Source: Arcobacteraceae bacterium (GTDB lineage: Bacteria > Campylobacterota > Campylobacteria > Campylobacterales > Arcobacteraceae). Taken from it: a stretch of 64,000 nt of DNA. This document shows, piece by piece, positions 1-7,594 of the stretch; within the stretch, counting starts at the first letter, position 1; every line of letters starts with the position of its first letter. The position numbers were made by a program, and so were the translations under genes. The DNA is taken from positions 1-64,000 of the forward strand of contig JALNYH010000007.1 of the NCBI GenBank assembly GCA_023229945.1. The letters are read 5' to 3'. The notes under the pieces are model-generated. The model was given only the letters and a program-made list of their open reading frames with translations, did no database searches and was not told the origin of the DNA.

Positions 1-83
1 GAACTAGTCTTAGAAATTGGAGTGAGATTTACCCACAACTTTGCATATTTTTCAGCGAAATTATGGAAAAATACACAAAGTGA
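1..83 (+). pseudogene. C-terminal end of an IS256 (Mutator)-family-like transposase, cut by the window edge
   Basis: The third frame is open from the window edge to a TGA at 81-83 and gives a 26-residue tail containing RNWSEIYPQL and IFF. This resembles the conserved last segment of IS256-type transposases (an NW...QL.I.F pattern). The sequence after the stop, ending GGGTTTACACAG...CAGGCTCC at 100-128, looks like the terminal inverted repeat that follows such genes. Only the tail is visible, so it may belong to an intact element outside the window. The match is from memory of the family, not a search. A competing frame open to position 159 has no recognisable similarity. Confidence 0.5.
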
Positions 84-99
84 TTATAGGGTAACTGGT

Positions 100-128
100 G
101 GGTTTACACAGTTTATTTTACAGGCTCC
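100..128. mobile_element. Probable terminal inverted repeat of an IS256-like element
   Basis: Read on the minus strand the segment starts GGAGCCTGTAAAAT and ends GTGTAAACCC. IS256-family ends commonly have a GxxCTGTxAAA...TGTGTAAAC layout. It lies just after the transposase-like stop and overlaps the last codons of the diguanylate cyclase gene. The left end of the element, and so the target duplication, is outside the window. Confidence 0.45.
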
Positions 129-1650
129 AATTTCTTCCACTTTGCTTTGCTTTGTATAGATTTTGGTCAGCTCTTTTGAGTAATGTATCTTTTGTATCTT
201 GTGGTTCTCCTTGAGCAATACCAAAACTACTAGTAATATGACCTACATACGAAAAATTATATTGTTCTATAGCAACTCTTAGCTTATTCGCTAAAGTTAG
301 TAAGCTATTTTTAGAAGAAGCATCTTTTATTAAAATTATAAATTCTTCACCACCCCATCTATAAATCATATCATTTTCTCTTAATGTTTCTTTTGTAATA
401 TGAGCAAATTCCTCTAAAACAATATCTCCTACATCATGACCATAAGTGTCATTAACATACTTAAAATGGTCTATATCAAAGATTATCAAACTATAACTAT
501 TCTCTTCTTCTATTGAAATAAGTTTTGAAATATCATTATTGAATTTTGCTCTACTATATAGTTTTGTCAATGTATCGATGTAAGCTTTCCTCATAAATTT
601 ATCTTTTTCATCAGAGTAGTATTTTAAAATATAAATCATTATAAAAATAATGATAATTAGATGTGAAAAGAATAAAGATAAATAGTATCCTCTTTCTTCT
701 ATGAAGATAGTATCATCCTCAATATAAGATGCAACATAAGTATTGATAGTTTGATTAAAATCTGCCACTGGAATAAAAGTTACAATATAATGCTTTTTAT
801 TAACTTGTAGTGATTTTACAAATTGTTTTTTAGTTTTTAAGTTATTAGCAATATCGTTTTTAAGTAAATTATCAATAAATAGTAAATTATTTGGAGTAAT
901 ATATATTTTTTTATTCAAAGGTTTTGTGTACTTTTCTTCATAAAACAAATCACTAATAGAAGATGGCTTATAATATTTATCAATAAGTTCAGGAAATACT
1001 TTGCTATCAACATACTCTTTTGTTATAAGAAGTTTAAACTCTAAAGGAAAATTTTTATGTAATGTAGTACTAAATGTATCAAATGAGTTTGAAAGCTCAA
1101 CAGTACCATAAAACTTTTTATCAATAATAATTGGGAATACATTTCTAAAACCATTTAGGATTTTACCCTCTTCAAATCCAAATTGTGGGATTTTGGTCTT
1201 ATTGGTTTCTAGAATGGTAGCTCTAAAATTAAATAAATTATCACCATAATTATCAACAGAATGAAATCTTAAAAAGCTATTGCCTTTTTCATCATGAAAA
1301 TGCAATTGTCTAAATCCATGGCTAGTTAATCTATCGTATGTTGGCTGTAATATATTTAATAATTTATTCCTAATAATATCCTGCTTAACTGGGTCACTTG
1401 TATTTATATCAACTAATAGGTTTTTAATTTCTTCTTGACTTAGAATTTCATCTATCAGTATTGTGGAAGTTGTAGAGTAAAAATCAATTACTACTTTTAA
1501 TTGGGTATTTAATTTTCTTGTATGAGTAGATTCAATAGCTTCAATTTTTGAATTTTTAATATAAGTTAAAGCAGATATCAAAACCACCTCAGCAATAATA
1601 AAAAATACAAAAAAGTATAAATAATTCCAATTTAAAATCTTAACTTTCAT
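118..1650 (-). CDS. Membrane-bound diguanylate cyclase with periplasmic sensor domain
   Basis: This 510-residue protein has a membrane segment at about 11-30, an extracytoplasmic region to about 320 that resembles a double-Cache (dCACHE_3-type) sensor, a second membrane segment at about 321-345 and a C-terminal GGDEF domain. The active-site motif is GGEEF at 433-437, and a canonical inhibitory RxxD site (R425, D428) lies just before it, so it should make c-di-GMP from GTP with product feedback. An AAGGAC ribosome site precedes the ATG, and an extended -10 lies at 1669-1677. The last codons (W-S-L-stop) read into an IS-like terminal repeat, so the native C-terminus may have been altered. The ligand is unknown. 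Confidence 0.9.
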   Translation of the reverse strand: MKVKILNWNYLYFFVFFIIAEVVLISALTYIKNSKIEAIESTHTRKLNTQLKVVIDFYSTTSTILIDEILSQEEIKNLLVDINTSDPVKQDIIRNKLLNILQPTYDRLTSHGFRQLHFHDEKGNSFLRFHSVDNYGDNLFNFRATILETNKTKIPQFGFEEGKILNGFRNVFPIIIDKKFYGTVELSNSFDTFSTTLHKNFPLEFKLLITKEYVDSKVFPELIDKYYKPSSISDLFYEEKYTKPLNKKIYITPNNLLFIDNLLKNDIANNLKTKKQFVKSLQVNKKHYIVTFIPVADFNQTINTYVASYIEDDTIFIEERGYYLSLFFSHLIIIIFIMIYILKYYSDEKDKFMRKAYIDTLTKLYSRAKFNNDISKLISIEEENSYSLIIFDIDHFKYVNDTYGHDVGDIVLEEFAHITKETLRENDMIYRWGGEEFIILIKDASSKNSLLTLANKLRVAIEQYNFSYVGHITSSFGIAQGEPQDTKDTLLKRADQNLYKAKQSGRNWSL

Positions 1651-1668
1651 TTTTGTCCTTATATTATA

Positions 1669-1677
1669 ATTATAACA
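1669..1677 (-). promoter_or_regulatory. Extended -10 promoter for the diguanylate cyclase gene
   Basis: The minus strand reads TGTTATAAT (TGn plus the consensus TATAAT) about 20 bases before the start codon, leaving a very short leader that holds the AAGGA ribosome site. The same nonamer occurs on the plus strand at 1726-1734 for the divergent nadE gene. Campylobacterota promoters typically rely on an extended -10 with a weak -35. Confidence 0.5.
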
Positions 1678-1725
1678 TAAAAAAGCCTAAAATAATAAAC
1701 GGGACTATTTGATTTTTGTTTTTTA

Positions 1726-1734
1726 TGTTATAAT
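1726..1734 (+). promoter_or_regulatory. Extended -10 promoter for nadE
   Basis: TGTTATAAT lies 32 bases before the nadE ATG and is an exact match to an extended -10. The expected transcription start is near 1741, upstream of a GGAGT ribosome site at about 1755. No clear -35 box is visible. Confidence 0.55.
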
Positions 1735-1766
1735 AAAACCCTATAAAATTTAAATGGAGTAACTCT

Positions 1767-2519
1767 ATGCAATGGGGAAAAATTAAAATTAAATTGATAA
1801 AATTTTTACAAGATGAAGTTAAACAATCTGGTTTAAATAATGTTATATTAGGTCTTAGTGGAGGACTTGATAGTGCTGTTGTTGCAATTTTATGCAAAGA
1901 AGCTTTTGGAAATAATCTTCATTGTGTATTGATGCCATCACATTATTCAAGTGCTAGTAGTATACAAGATGCAAAAGAGCTTTGTGAAAAATTTGCTATA
2001 TCATATGAGACTGTAAGTATAGCACCGATGGTTCAGGCATATGAAGCTAATATGCAAGAAGATAAGCTAAGAATTGGTAATTTTAGTGCGAGAATGAGAA
2101 TGGCAGTACTTTATGATATGTCAGCAAAGCATAAGGCACTAGTAGTAGGTACTAGTAATAAAAGTGAGATTTTGCTAGGATATGGGACAATTTTTGGTGA
2201 TACGGCTTGTGCTATTAATCCAATTGGTGAGCTTTATAAAAGTGATGAATTTGAGTTTGCAAAATATCTAGGTGTTACTGATGCTATTATAAATAAACGC
2301 CCAAGTGCTGATTTATGGGATGGTCAAGCTGATGAAGATGAGCTAGGATTTACATATAAAGAACTAGATATTGTATTAAAAGAGATTTTTGAAAAAAATA
2401 AAACAAAAGATGAGTTATATAAAGATGGTTTTAGCCAAAAAATAGTAGAATTTGTCTTATTTAGATATAATTCAAATGAATTTAAGAGAAGATTACCAAA
2501 AATAGCTTGTATTCGTTAG
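1767..2519 (+). CDS. nadE: NH3-dependent NAD+ synthetase
   Basis: This cytosolic enzyme catalyses the last step of NAD biosynthesis, amidating nicotinic acid adenine dinucleotide using ATP and ammonia. The ATP-pyrophosphatase P-loop SGGLDS is at about residues 31-36, and conserved segments GTSNKSE and KRPSADLW follow. At 250 residues it is the short ammonia-dependent form without a glutaminase domain. The start is supported by a GGAGT ribosome site. The stop codon TAG (2517-2519) lies inside the first heptamer of the intergenic repeat array. A DegT-like gene and lpxK follow on the same strand. Confidence 0.95.
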   Translation: MQWGKIKIKLIKFLQDEVKQSGLNNVILGLSGGLDSAVVAILCKEAFGNNLHCVLMPSHYSSASSIQDAKELCEKFAISYETVSIAPMVQAYEANMQEDKLRIGNFSARMRMAVLYDMSAKHKALVVGTSNKSEILLGYGTIFGDTACAINPIGELYKSDEFEFAKYLGVTDAIINKRPSADLWDGQADEDELGFTYKELDIVLKEIFEKNKTKDELYKDGFSQKIVEFVLFRYNSNEFKRRLPKIACIR

Positions 2520-2603
2520 TCGTAAGTAGTGAGTCGTGAATAGAAAGAGATGTTATTCATGATTCAGGACTTACGATTCACGACTTGCGATTCACGACTT
2601 ACG
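2514..2603. repeat. Heptamer-array intergenic repeat, copy 1 (nadE / DegT-like gap)
   Basis: The left arm is four contiguous 7-mers (CGTTAGT, CGTAAGT, AGTGAGT, CGTGAAT; 2514-2541). The right arm is seven contiguous 7-mers (ATTCATG, ATTCAGG, ACTTACG, ATTCACG, ACTTGCG, ATTCACG, ACTTACG; 2555-2603). The right-arm words are reverse complements of the left-arm words, so the arms can pair as a long imperfect hairpin. The nadE stop codon is inside the left arm, and the next gene's ribosome site (GGAG) begins directly after the right arm. Confidence 0.85.
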
Positions 2604-2612
2604 GAGTAAAAC

Positions 2613-3749
2613 ATGACAAAAGAAATACCATTTTATAAGCCATCAGTTGGTAAAGAAGAGATTGATCAAATAGATGAGGTATTAGAGTTTAAAGGTTCTT
2701 CTAAAGTTGAAGAATTTGAAAATGAAATCGCGAACTTTGTAGGTGCAGACTATGCAATATCTACATGTAATGGAACTGCTGCTATGCACTTAGCCCTAAG
2801 TGCTATGGATTTAAAAAGAGGTGATAAGATTGTCATGTCTGTAAATTCTTTTCCAAATGTTCCAGAAGTTGTAAGACACTTTGATGCTGAGCCAATTTTT
2901 ATAGATATTGACCCAAATACTATGAATATAGATTTGATCAAACTTGATGAGTATCTTGCAAAAAATAAATCAAAAAAACTTCGTGGAGCGATAATCTCTT
3001 TTATAGCTGGACAAGCACCTGATTTGGATAAATTATACGAAATTGTATCTCGTCATAAAATCATACTTATAGAAGATGCCACAAATGCCTTGGGTGTAAC
3101 ATACAATGATGAAACTATTGGTTCACTGAAAGCTGATATGACTATTTTTTCTATGAATCCATCAAATGGTAGAAGCTCACTAAGTAATGCTGGTGTTATT
3201 ATTACAAATAATGAAGAATATGCGGAACGAGCAAAGCTTTTACGAACTCATGCAATAACAACAACTTATGATGATTATGGTAATTTAGATTATATTTATG
3301 ATGTTGTTGATATTGGATTTAAATATGATATGAGCGAGTTAGAAGCATCATTTAGCTTGGCTCAACTTCAAAAAACAAATAAGTTTATAAAAAGAAGAAA
3401 AGAGATAGCATCAATTTATTCAAAAAAACTTAGTGGTATCAAACATGTGAGTTTACCATCATACAATGATGAGCATATTTTCACTCACTATATTATAAAA
3501 ATTAGTAAAAATAGAGATGCGTTTGCAAGAGCATTAAAAGAAGAAGGTATTTCTACAGGATTAAACTTTATACCGCTTCACCTATTGAGCTATTATAAAC
3601 AAAAATATAATTTAAAAGTGACATCATATCTCAATGCTCTAAATTCTTATCAACAAATTTTATCTTTACCTATTTATCCATCTTTGAGTGATGATGAGGT
3701 GAATTATATTTGTGATAAAGTAGCTACTATAGCTGCTAAGTGGATATGA
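2613..3749 (+). CDS. DegT/DnrJ/EryC1/StrS-family protein lacking the PLP lysine
   Basis: This 378-residue protein has the fold-type I aminotransferase pattern of the DegT family: an ISTCNGTAAMHLAL segment at about 49-62, IEDATNALG with the expected cofactor-contacting D155, and a C-terminal HYIIKI...NFIPLHLL region. Family members usually show FSF..xK..xxGEGG, with the lysine forming the Schiff base with PLP. Here the segment reads FSMNPSNGRSS and the lysine position is N185. It may be a non-transaminating sugar-modifying enzyme or a PLP-independent relative. Placement between nadE and lpxK suggests a role in cell-surface sugars, which is inference only. It overlaps lpxK by 4 bases. Confidence 0.8.
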   Translation: MTKEIPFYKPSVGKEEIDQIDEVLEFKGSSKVEEFENEIANFVGADYAISTCNGTAAMHLALSAMDLKRGDKIVMSVNSFPNVPEVVRHFDAEPIFIDIDPNTMNIDLIKLDEYLAKNKSKKLRGAIISFIAGQAPDLDKLYEIVSRHKIILIEDATNALGVTYNDETIGSLKADMTIFSMNPSNGRSSLSNAGVIITNNEEYAERAKLLRTHAITTTYDDYGNLDYIYDVVDIGFKYDMSELEASFSLAQLQKTNKFIKRRKEIASIYSKKLSGIKHVSLPSYNDEHIFTHYIIKISKNRDAFARALKEEGISTGLNFIPLHLLSYYKQKYNLKVTSYLNALNSYQQILSLPIYPSLSDDEVNYICDKVATIAAKWI

Positions 3750-4711
3750 GTTTTAAACAAAAATTAGTACTTTGGATAGAAAATTACCTTTTCTATCCAA
3801 GTGGTTTCCAACAGCTTATTTCTGCACTTTTGTTGCCATTGACTTTGGTTTATTGTGTGATAAAGTTTGCAATCAAAAGTATGAGTACTCCAAAATACTT
3901 TGGTGTAAGGGTTGTGAGTATTGGCAATTTGCTTATAGGCGGTACTGGTAAAACTCCTTTTATTATAGCTTTAAGTAAACATTTCCCAAACAATGCAATA
4001 GTTCTTCGTGGCTATAAAAGAAAATCATCTGGAATGTATGTAATCTCAAGTGATGGTGAGATTTTGGAAAATATAGATACAAGTGGTGATGAAGCAATGC
4101 TTTTGGCACAAAAATGTCCTCAAAGTATAGTAATTGTGAGTGAAGATAGAGCTAAAGGGATATTAAAAGCCAAAGAACTAGGTGCTAAGGTAGTATTCTT
4201 GGATGATGGGTATTCAAAAAGAGATATTGAAAAATTGGATATTGTACTTCGTCCAAAAAATGAACCAACAAATCTTTTTTGTTTGCCAAGTGGTGGATAT
4301 AAGGAACCAAAAATTGAGTATTTAAGTGCTGATATTGTGGCATTAGAAGATAAAGATTATGTGAGAAATATTAGTTTTTCTTTTTATGATAGTCAAAATA
4401 AACAATATTCTGTAATAGAAAACTTGCCAAATGATATAGTCTTGGTAAGTGCTATATCTAAGCCTCAAAGACTTTTTGAGTTTTTACCACTTGGTATAAA
4501 ACACGAATTTTTTGAAGATCACTATGATTTTACAAAAGAGGATATTTTAGAAATTCAAGAAAAATATAATACAACAAATTTAATAGTTACACAAAAAGAT
4601 TTTGTTAAACTTCAAAGATTTGGTATTGATTTGTATGTTATTGATTTGGAAGTTAAGATAAATATTGAGATAGTGGATAAAGTTGGAGAGTATGTAGGTT
4701 GTAGGTTGTAG
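3746..4711 (+). CDS. lpxK: Tetraacyldisaccharide 4'-kinase
   Basis: LpxK phosphorylates the 4' position of the lipid A disaccharide precursor at the inner membrane. The Walker A region SIGNLLIGGTGKTP is at about 54-67, followed by LRGYKRKSSG; an N-terminal hydrophobic stretch at about 22-40 fits membrane attachment. I chose the ATG at 3746, which overlaps the previous stop as ATGA; a GTG at 3740 is also in frame. The final residues (E-Y-V-G-C-R-L) are encoded by the start of a perfect heptamer tandem repeat, and the stop TAG is also supplied by it. The C-terminus has probably been overwritten by the repeat. Confidence 0.92.
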   Translation: MSFKQKLVLWIENYLFYPSGFQQLISALLLPLTLVYCVIKFAIKSMSTPKYFGVRVVSIGNLLIGGTGKTPFIIALSKHFPNNAIVLRGYKRKSSGMYVISSDGEILENIDTSGDEAMLLAQKCPQSIVIVSEDRAKGILKAKELGAKVVFLDDGYSKRDIEKLDIVLRPKNEPTNLFCLPSGGYKEPKIEYLSADIVALEDKDYVRNISFSFYDSQNKQYSVIENLPNDIVLVSAISKPQRLFEFLPLGIKHEFFEDHYDFTKEDILEIQEKYNTTNLIVTQKDFVKLQRFGIDLYVIDLEVKINIEIVDKVGEYVGCRL

Positions 4712-4846
4712 GTTGTAGGTTGTAGGTTGTAGGTTGTAGGTTGTAGGTTGTAGGTTGTAGGTTGTGACGGAAAATTATTTCTTAATTATCTTCTCTACCA
4801 CCTACAACCTACCCACTACCACCTAATTTCTACCACCTAATTAACA
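4694..4846. repeat. Heptamer-array intergenic repeat, copy 2 (lpxK / fba)
   Basis: The left arm is ten perfect copies of GTAGGTT (4694-4763). The right arm is seven 7-mers, mostly CCACCTA or a close variant (4798-4846), complementary to the left arm. The 34 bases between them are AT-rich. The stop codons of both convergent genes fall inside the arms: lpxK TAG at 4709-4711 and fba TAA at 4841-4843. It is the most homogeneous array in the window. Confidence 0.9.
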
Positions 4847-5910
4847 CTTCCCGATACAGTTCAAATCACTAAATGCAATTTTTAGTCTTGCAATAAGAGT
4901 TTTTTGACCTTCTCTTATCCAAACTCTAGGATCATAGTATTTTTTATTAGGTTTGTCTTCACCTTCAGGATTACCAATTTGACCTTGTAGATAGCCTCTA
5001 TTTTTAGCTTCATACGCTCTGATTCCATCCCAAAAAGCCCACTGAGTATCTGTGTCAATATTCATTTTTATTACACCATAACCTATTGCTTCTTTTATCT
5101 CTTCAGTTGAGCTTCCGCTTCCTCCGTGAAAAACAAAATTAACAGGTTTTGAGTCGTTTAATTGGAATTTTTCATTGATATACTTTTGTGAGTTATCCAA
5201 AATCTTTGGCTCAAGTTTAACATTTCCTGGTTTATAAACACCGTGAACATTTCCAAATGAAGCAGCTATTGTAAAGTTTGGACTAATTTTACTAAGTTCT
5301 TCATATGCATATGCCACTTCACTAGGCTGAGTATATAAAAGTGCATTATCAACACTAGTATTATCTACTCCATCTTCTTCTCCACCAGTAATTCCAAGTT
5401 CTATTTCAAGTAATTGCCCAATTGCTGACATTTTTTTCAAATATTCTTTACAAATTTCTATATTTTCTTCCAAAGGCTCTTCACTAAGGTCAAGCATATG
5501 AGAACTAAAAAGAGGTTTTCCTGTTTCTTGAAGTGCTCAGTACTAGCCTCAATTAAAGCATCTATCCAAGGAAGAAGCTTTTTAGCAGCGTGGTCTGTAT
5601 GAAGTACTACTGGTACCCCATATGCTTTTGCCATCATATGGATGTGTTTAGCACCGCTTATTGCCCCAACAACTGCACCTATTTTGCTGTCAAGTCCTTT
5701 ACCAGCATAAAATACAGCTCCACCATTGCTAAATTGTAAAATTACAGGTGATTTTACAATTGCAGCTGCTTCAATTACACCATTGATTGAATCAGTACCA
5801 ACTATATTAACAGCAGGTATTGCAAAATTGTTTGCTTTTGCATAATCAAAAAGCTTTTTTGTCTCATCACCACTTAAAACACCAGGACTTAAAAAATCTA
5901 ATACAGCCAT
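4841..5910 (-). pseudogene. fba: Class II fructose-1,6-bisphosphate aldolase, interrupted by a one-base frameshift
   Basis: Two overlapping minus-strand frames together match a full class IIA aldolase of about 355 residues. The N-terminal part (to about 5523) carries LHTDHAAKKLLPW with zinc-binding histidines; the C-terminal part carries LDLSEEPL, ELGITGGEEDG, SFGNVHGVY, FHGGSGS and MNIDTDTQW. The break is in an A-run at about 5523-5525, where one A appears lost: the read goes EHFKK then shifts, while one extra A restores EHFKKTGKPLFSSH. The enzyme serves gluconeogenesis and is normally needed, so a sequencing error is at least as likely as a real mutation. Its neighbour is a PEB4-like parvulin, as in Campylobacter jejuni. 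The stop codon is in a heptamer array. Confidence 0.9.
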
Positions 5911-5919
5911 TTTGTTCCC

Positions 5920-6729
5920 CTATTTTATTTCAATTTTCGCTTTAGTTCTAAGAGTATTAGCGATATTTTGGATATCTTTTTTAAATTTTTCTTCTGTTAG
6001 AAGTTGTTTAACATCTTCTTTTACTTCAGCTAAAGTTAAAGTTTTTGATGGTTTAGAATCATTTAACATAATTATATGAAATCCGAATTGAGATTTTACA
6101 GGAGTTTTTGTATAGTCACCTTTTTTTAAAGACGAAGCTGCTGAAGAAAATTCTGGTACCATTTGATTTGCAAAAAACCATCCTAAATCTCCACCTTTTG
6201 GTGCAGTTCCTGGGTCTTGTGATTTCGAAGTTGCAAGGTTTATAAATTTGGCTTGTTTATCTTTTGCACTATTTAACTCTTTTATTATAGCAGATGCTTC
6301 AGCTTCAGTTTTTACTAATATGTGTCTAGCATTTAATTCTACTGGTACAATAAACTGTTCTGGATTGTTTTTATGAAATGCATTAATTTCATCTTCAGTT
6401 ACAGTAATTTTAGAAAATTTTTCTTGCATCCAGATTTCTAAAGCTAAATCAGATTCAACTCTTTTTAATGCCTCTATATATTGAGGGTTTGATTTTACAC
6501 CACTTTTAAATGCTTCTTTAGAAAGTAATTTTTTTTCAATTGCTTGGTTAATTACAGTAGTTTGTGTTTCTTTAGGTAAAGTAGCAAAATTTACTTGAGG
6601 GTTTCTAATAACCATAGCAACATCATCACCTGTAATAGTTTCTCCATCAACAGTAGCATAAACATTTGCAAAAGCTATATTTGAACTTAACAATAATACA
6701 GCTAAAGCACTTAGACAATTTTTTTTCAT
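5920..6729 (-). CDS. Periplasmic parvulin-type peptidyl-prolyl isomerase, PEB4/SurA-like
   Basis: A signal peptide (MKKNCLSALAVLLLSSNIAFA) precedes a SurA-like N-terminal chaperone region, a parvulin domain at about 125-220 (ARHILVKTEAEA, GGDLGWF, QFGFHII) and a C-terminal helix. At 269 residues it matches the Campylobacter PEB4/Cbf2 antigen, which folds outer-membrane proteins. It lies 9 bases upstream of the aldolase gene on the same strand, so the two are probably cotranscribed. Confidence 0.9.
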   Translation of the reverse strand: MKKNCLSALAVLLLSSNIAFANVYATVDGETITGDDVAMVIRNPQVNFATLPKETQTTVINQAIEKKLLSKEAFKSGVKSNPQYIEALKRVESDLALEIWMQEKFSKITVTEDEINAFHKNNPEQFIVPVELNARHILVKTEAEASAIIKELNSAKDKQAKFINLATSKSQDPGTAPKGGDLGWFFANQMVPEFSSAASSLKKGDYTKTPVKSQFGFHIIMLNDSKPSKTLTLAEVKEDVKQLLTEEKFKKDIQNIANTLRTKAKIEIK

Positions 6730-6901
6730 TCGAGTATCCTTTTTATCTTGATAATTTAATGCAGATTATATCTAAAATTAAATAAATTACACAAAAAAAC
6801 TATGAATATTTAGAATTTTCCTTAAAAGTACTTTAAATTTTCTAAAAATTATGATACAATTGCGCAAAAATTAATCTAAACTTAAAAAACAAGGAAAATG
6901 A

Positions 6902-7588
6902 ATGAGAATATTGATTGTTGAAGATGAGATTACATTAAATAGAACTCTTCAAGAAGGGCTACAAGATTTTGGCTATCAAGTTGATACTGCAGAAAATTAT
7001 AAAGATGCAGAATATTTTGTTGAAATCAGAAATTATGATTTAGTTCTTACTGATTGGATGTTGCCAGATGGTGATGGAATCGATTTAGCAAAAGTGATTA
7101 AAGGTAAGAGTGCTAGAACATCTGTTGTTGTACTTTCTGCTCGTGATGATAAAGAGAGTGAAATAGCAGCTCTAAGAGCTGGAGCTGATGACTATATCAA
7201 AAAACCTTTTGATTTTGATATCTTACTTGCTAGAATTGAAGCAAGACTTAGATTTGGTGGAACTAATGTAATAGAAATTGAAGATCTTGTTATCAACCCT
7301 GATGAAGAAAAGATTTTATACAAGGGTGAAGAAATAGAACTTAAAGGTAAACCTTTTGAAGTACTTACTCACTTAGCTAGACATAGAGACCAAATCGTAT
7401 CTAAAGAGCAATTACTTGATGCAATCTGGGAAGAGCCAGAGCTTGTAACTCCAAATGTTATTGAAGTTGCTATCAATCAAATTAGACAAAAAATGGATAA
7501 ACCTCTTAATATTGCTACAATTGAGACTATTAGAAGAAGAGGATATAGATTTTGTTACCCAAGTGTAACTCCTGAAGATTTAGCTTAA
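6902..7588 (+). CDS. OmpR-family response regulator, HsrA/CosR-type, with intact phosphoacceptor Asp
   Basis: The receiver domain (1-120) has an acidic pocket (E7, D8), phosphoacceptor D51 in LTDWMLPDGDG and a lysine in YIKKPF. The winged-helix domain contains the stretch LARHRDQIVSKEQLLDAIW and RRRGYRFCYPS, nearly identical to Helicobacter HP1043 (HsrA) and Campylobacter CosR. Those regulators are described as orphan and phosphorylation-independent; this one keeps the aspartate and is followed after 6 bases by a histidine kinase gene. It probably binds DNA as a homeostatic or stress regulator. The start follows AAGGAAAATGA. Confidence 0.93.
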   Translation: MRILIVEDEITLNRTLQEGLQDFGYQVDTAENYKDAEYFVEIRNYDLVLTDWMLPDGDGIDLAKVIKGKSARTSVVVLSARDDKESEIAALRAGADDYIKKPFDFDILLARIEARLRFGGTNVIEIEDLVINPDEEKILYKGEEIELKGKPFEVLTHLARHRDQIVSKEQLLDAIWEEPELVTPNVIEVAINQIRQKMDKPLNIATIETIRRRGYRFCYPSVTPEDLA

Positions 7589-7594
7589 CAAACA

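Noticed and set aside
1..159. Open reading on the plus strand in frame 1 to a TAG at 157-159
   Set aside because: It has no recognisable similarity and runs antisense to the cyclase gene; the frame ending at 83 fits a transposase tail better.
4694..4763. Tandem repeat as a CRISPR array or as phase-variation switch of lpxK
   Set aside because: There are no spacers, so it is not CRISPR. The lpxK stop is reached within three repeat units, so changes in copy number would not alter the protein.
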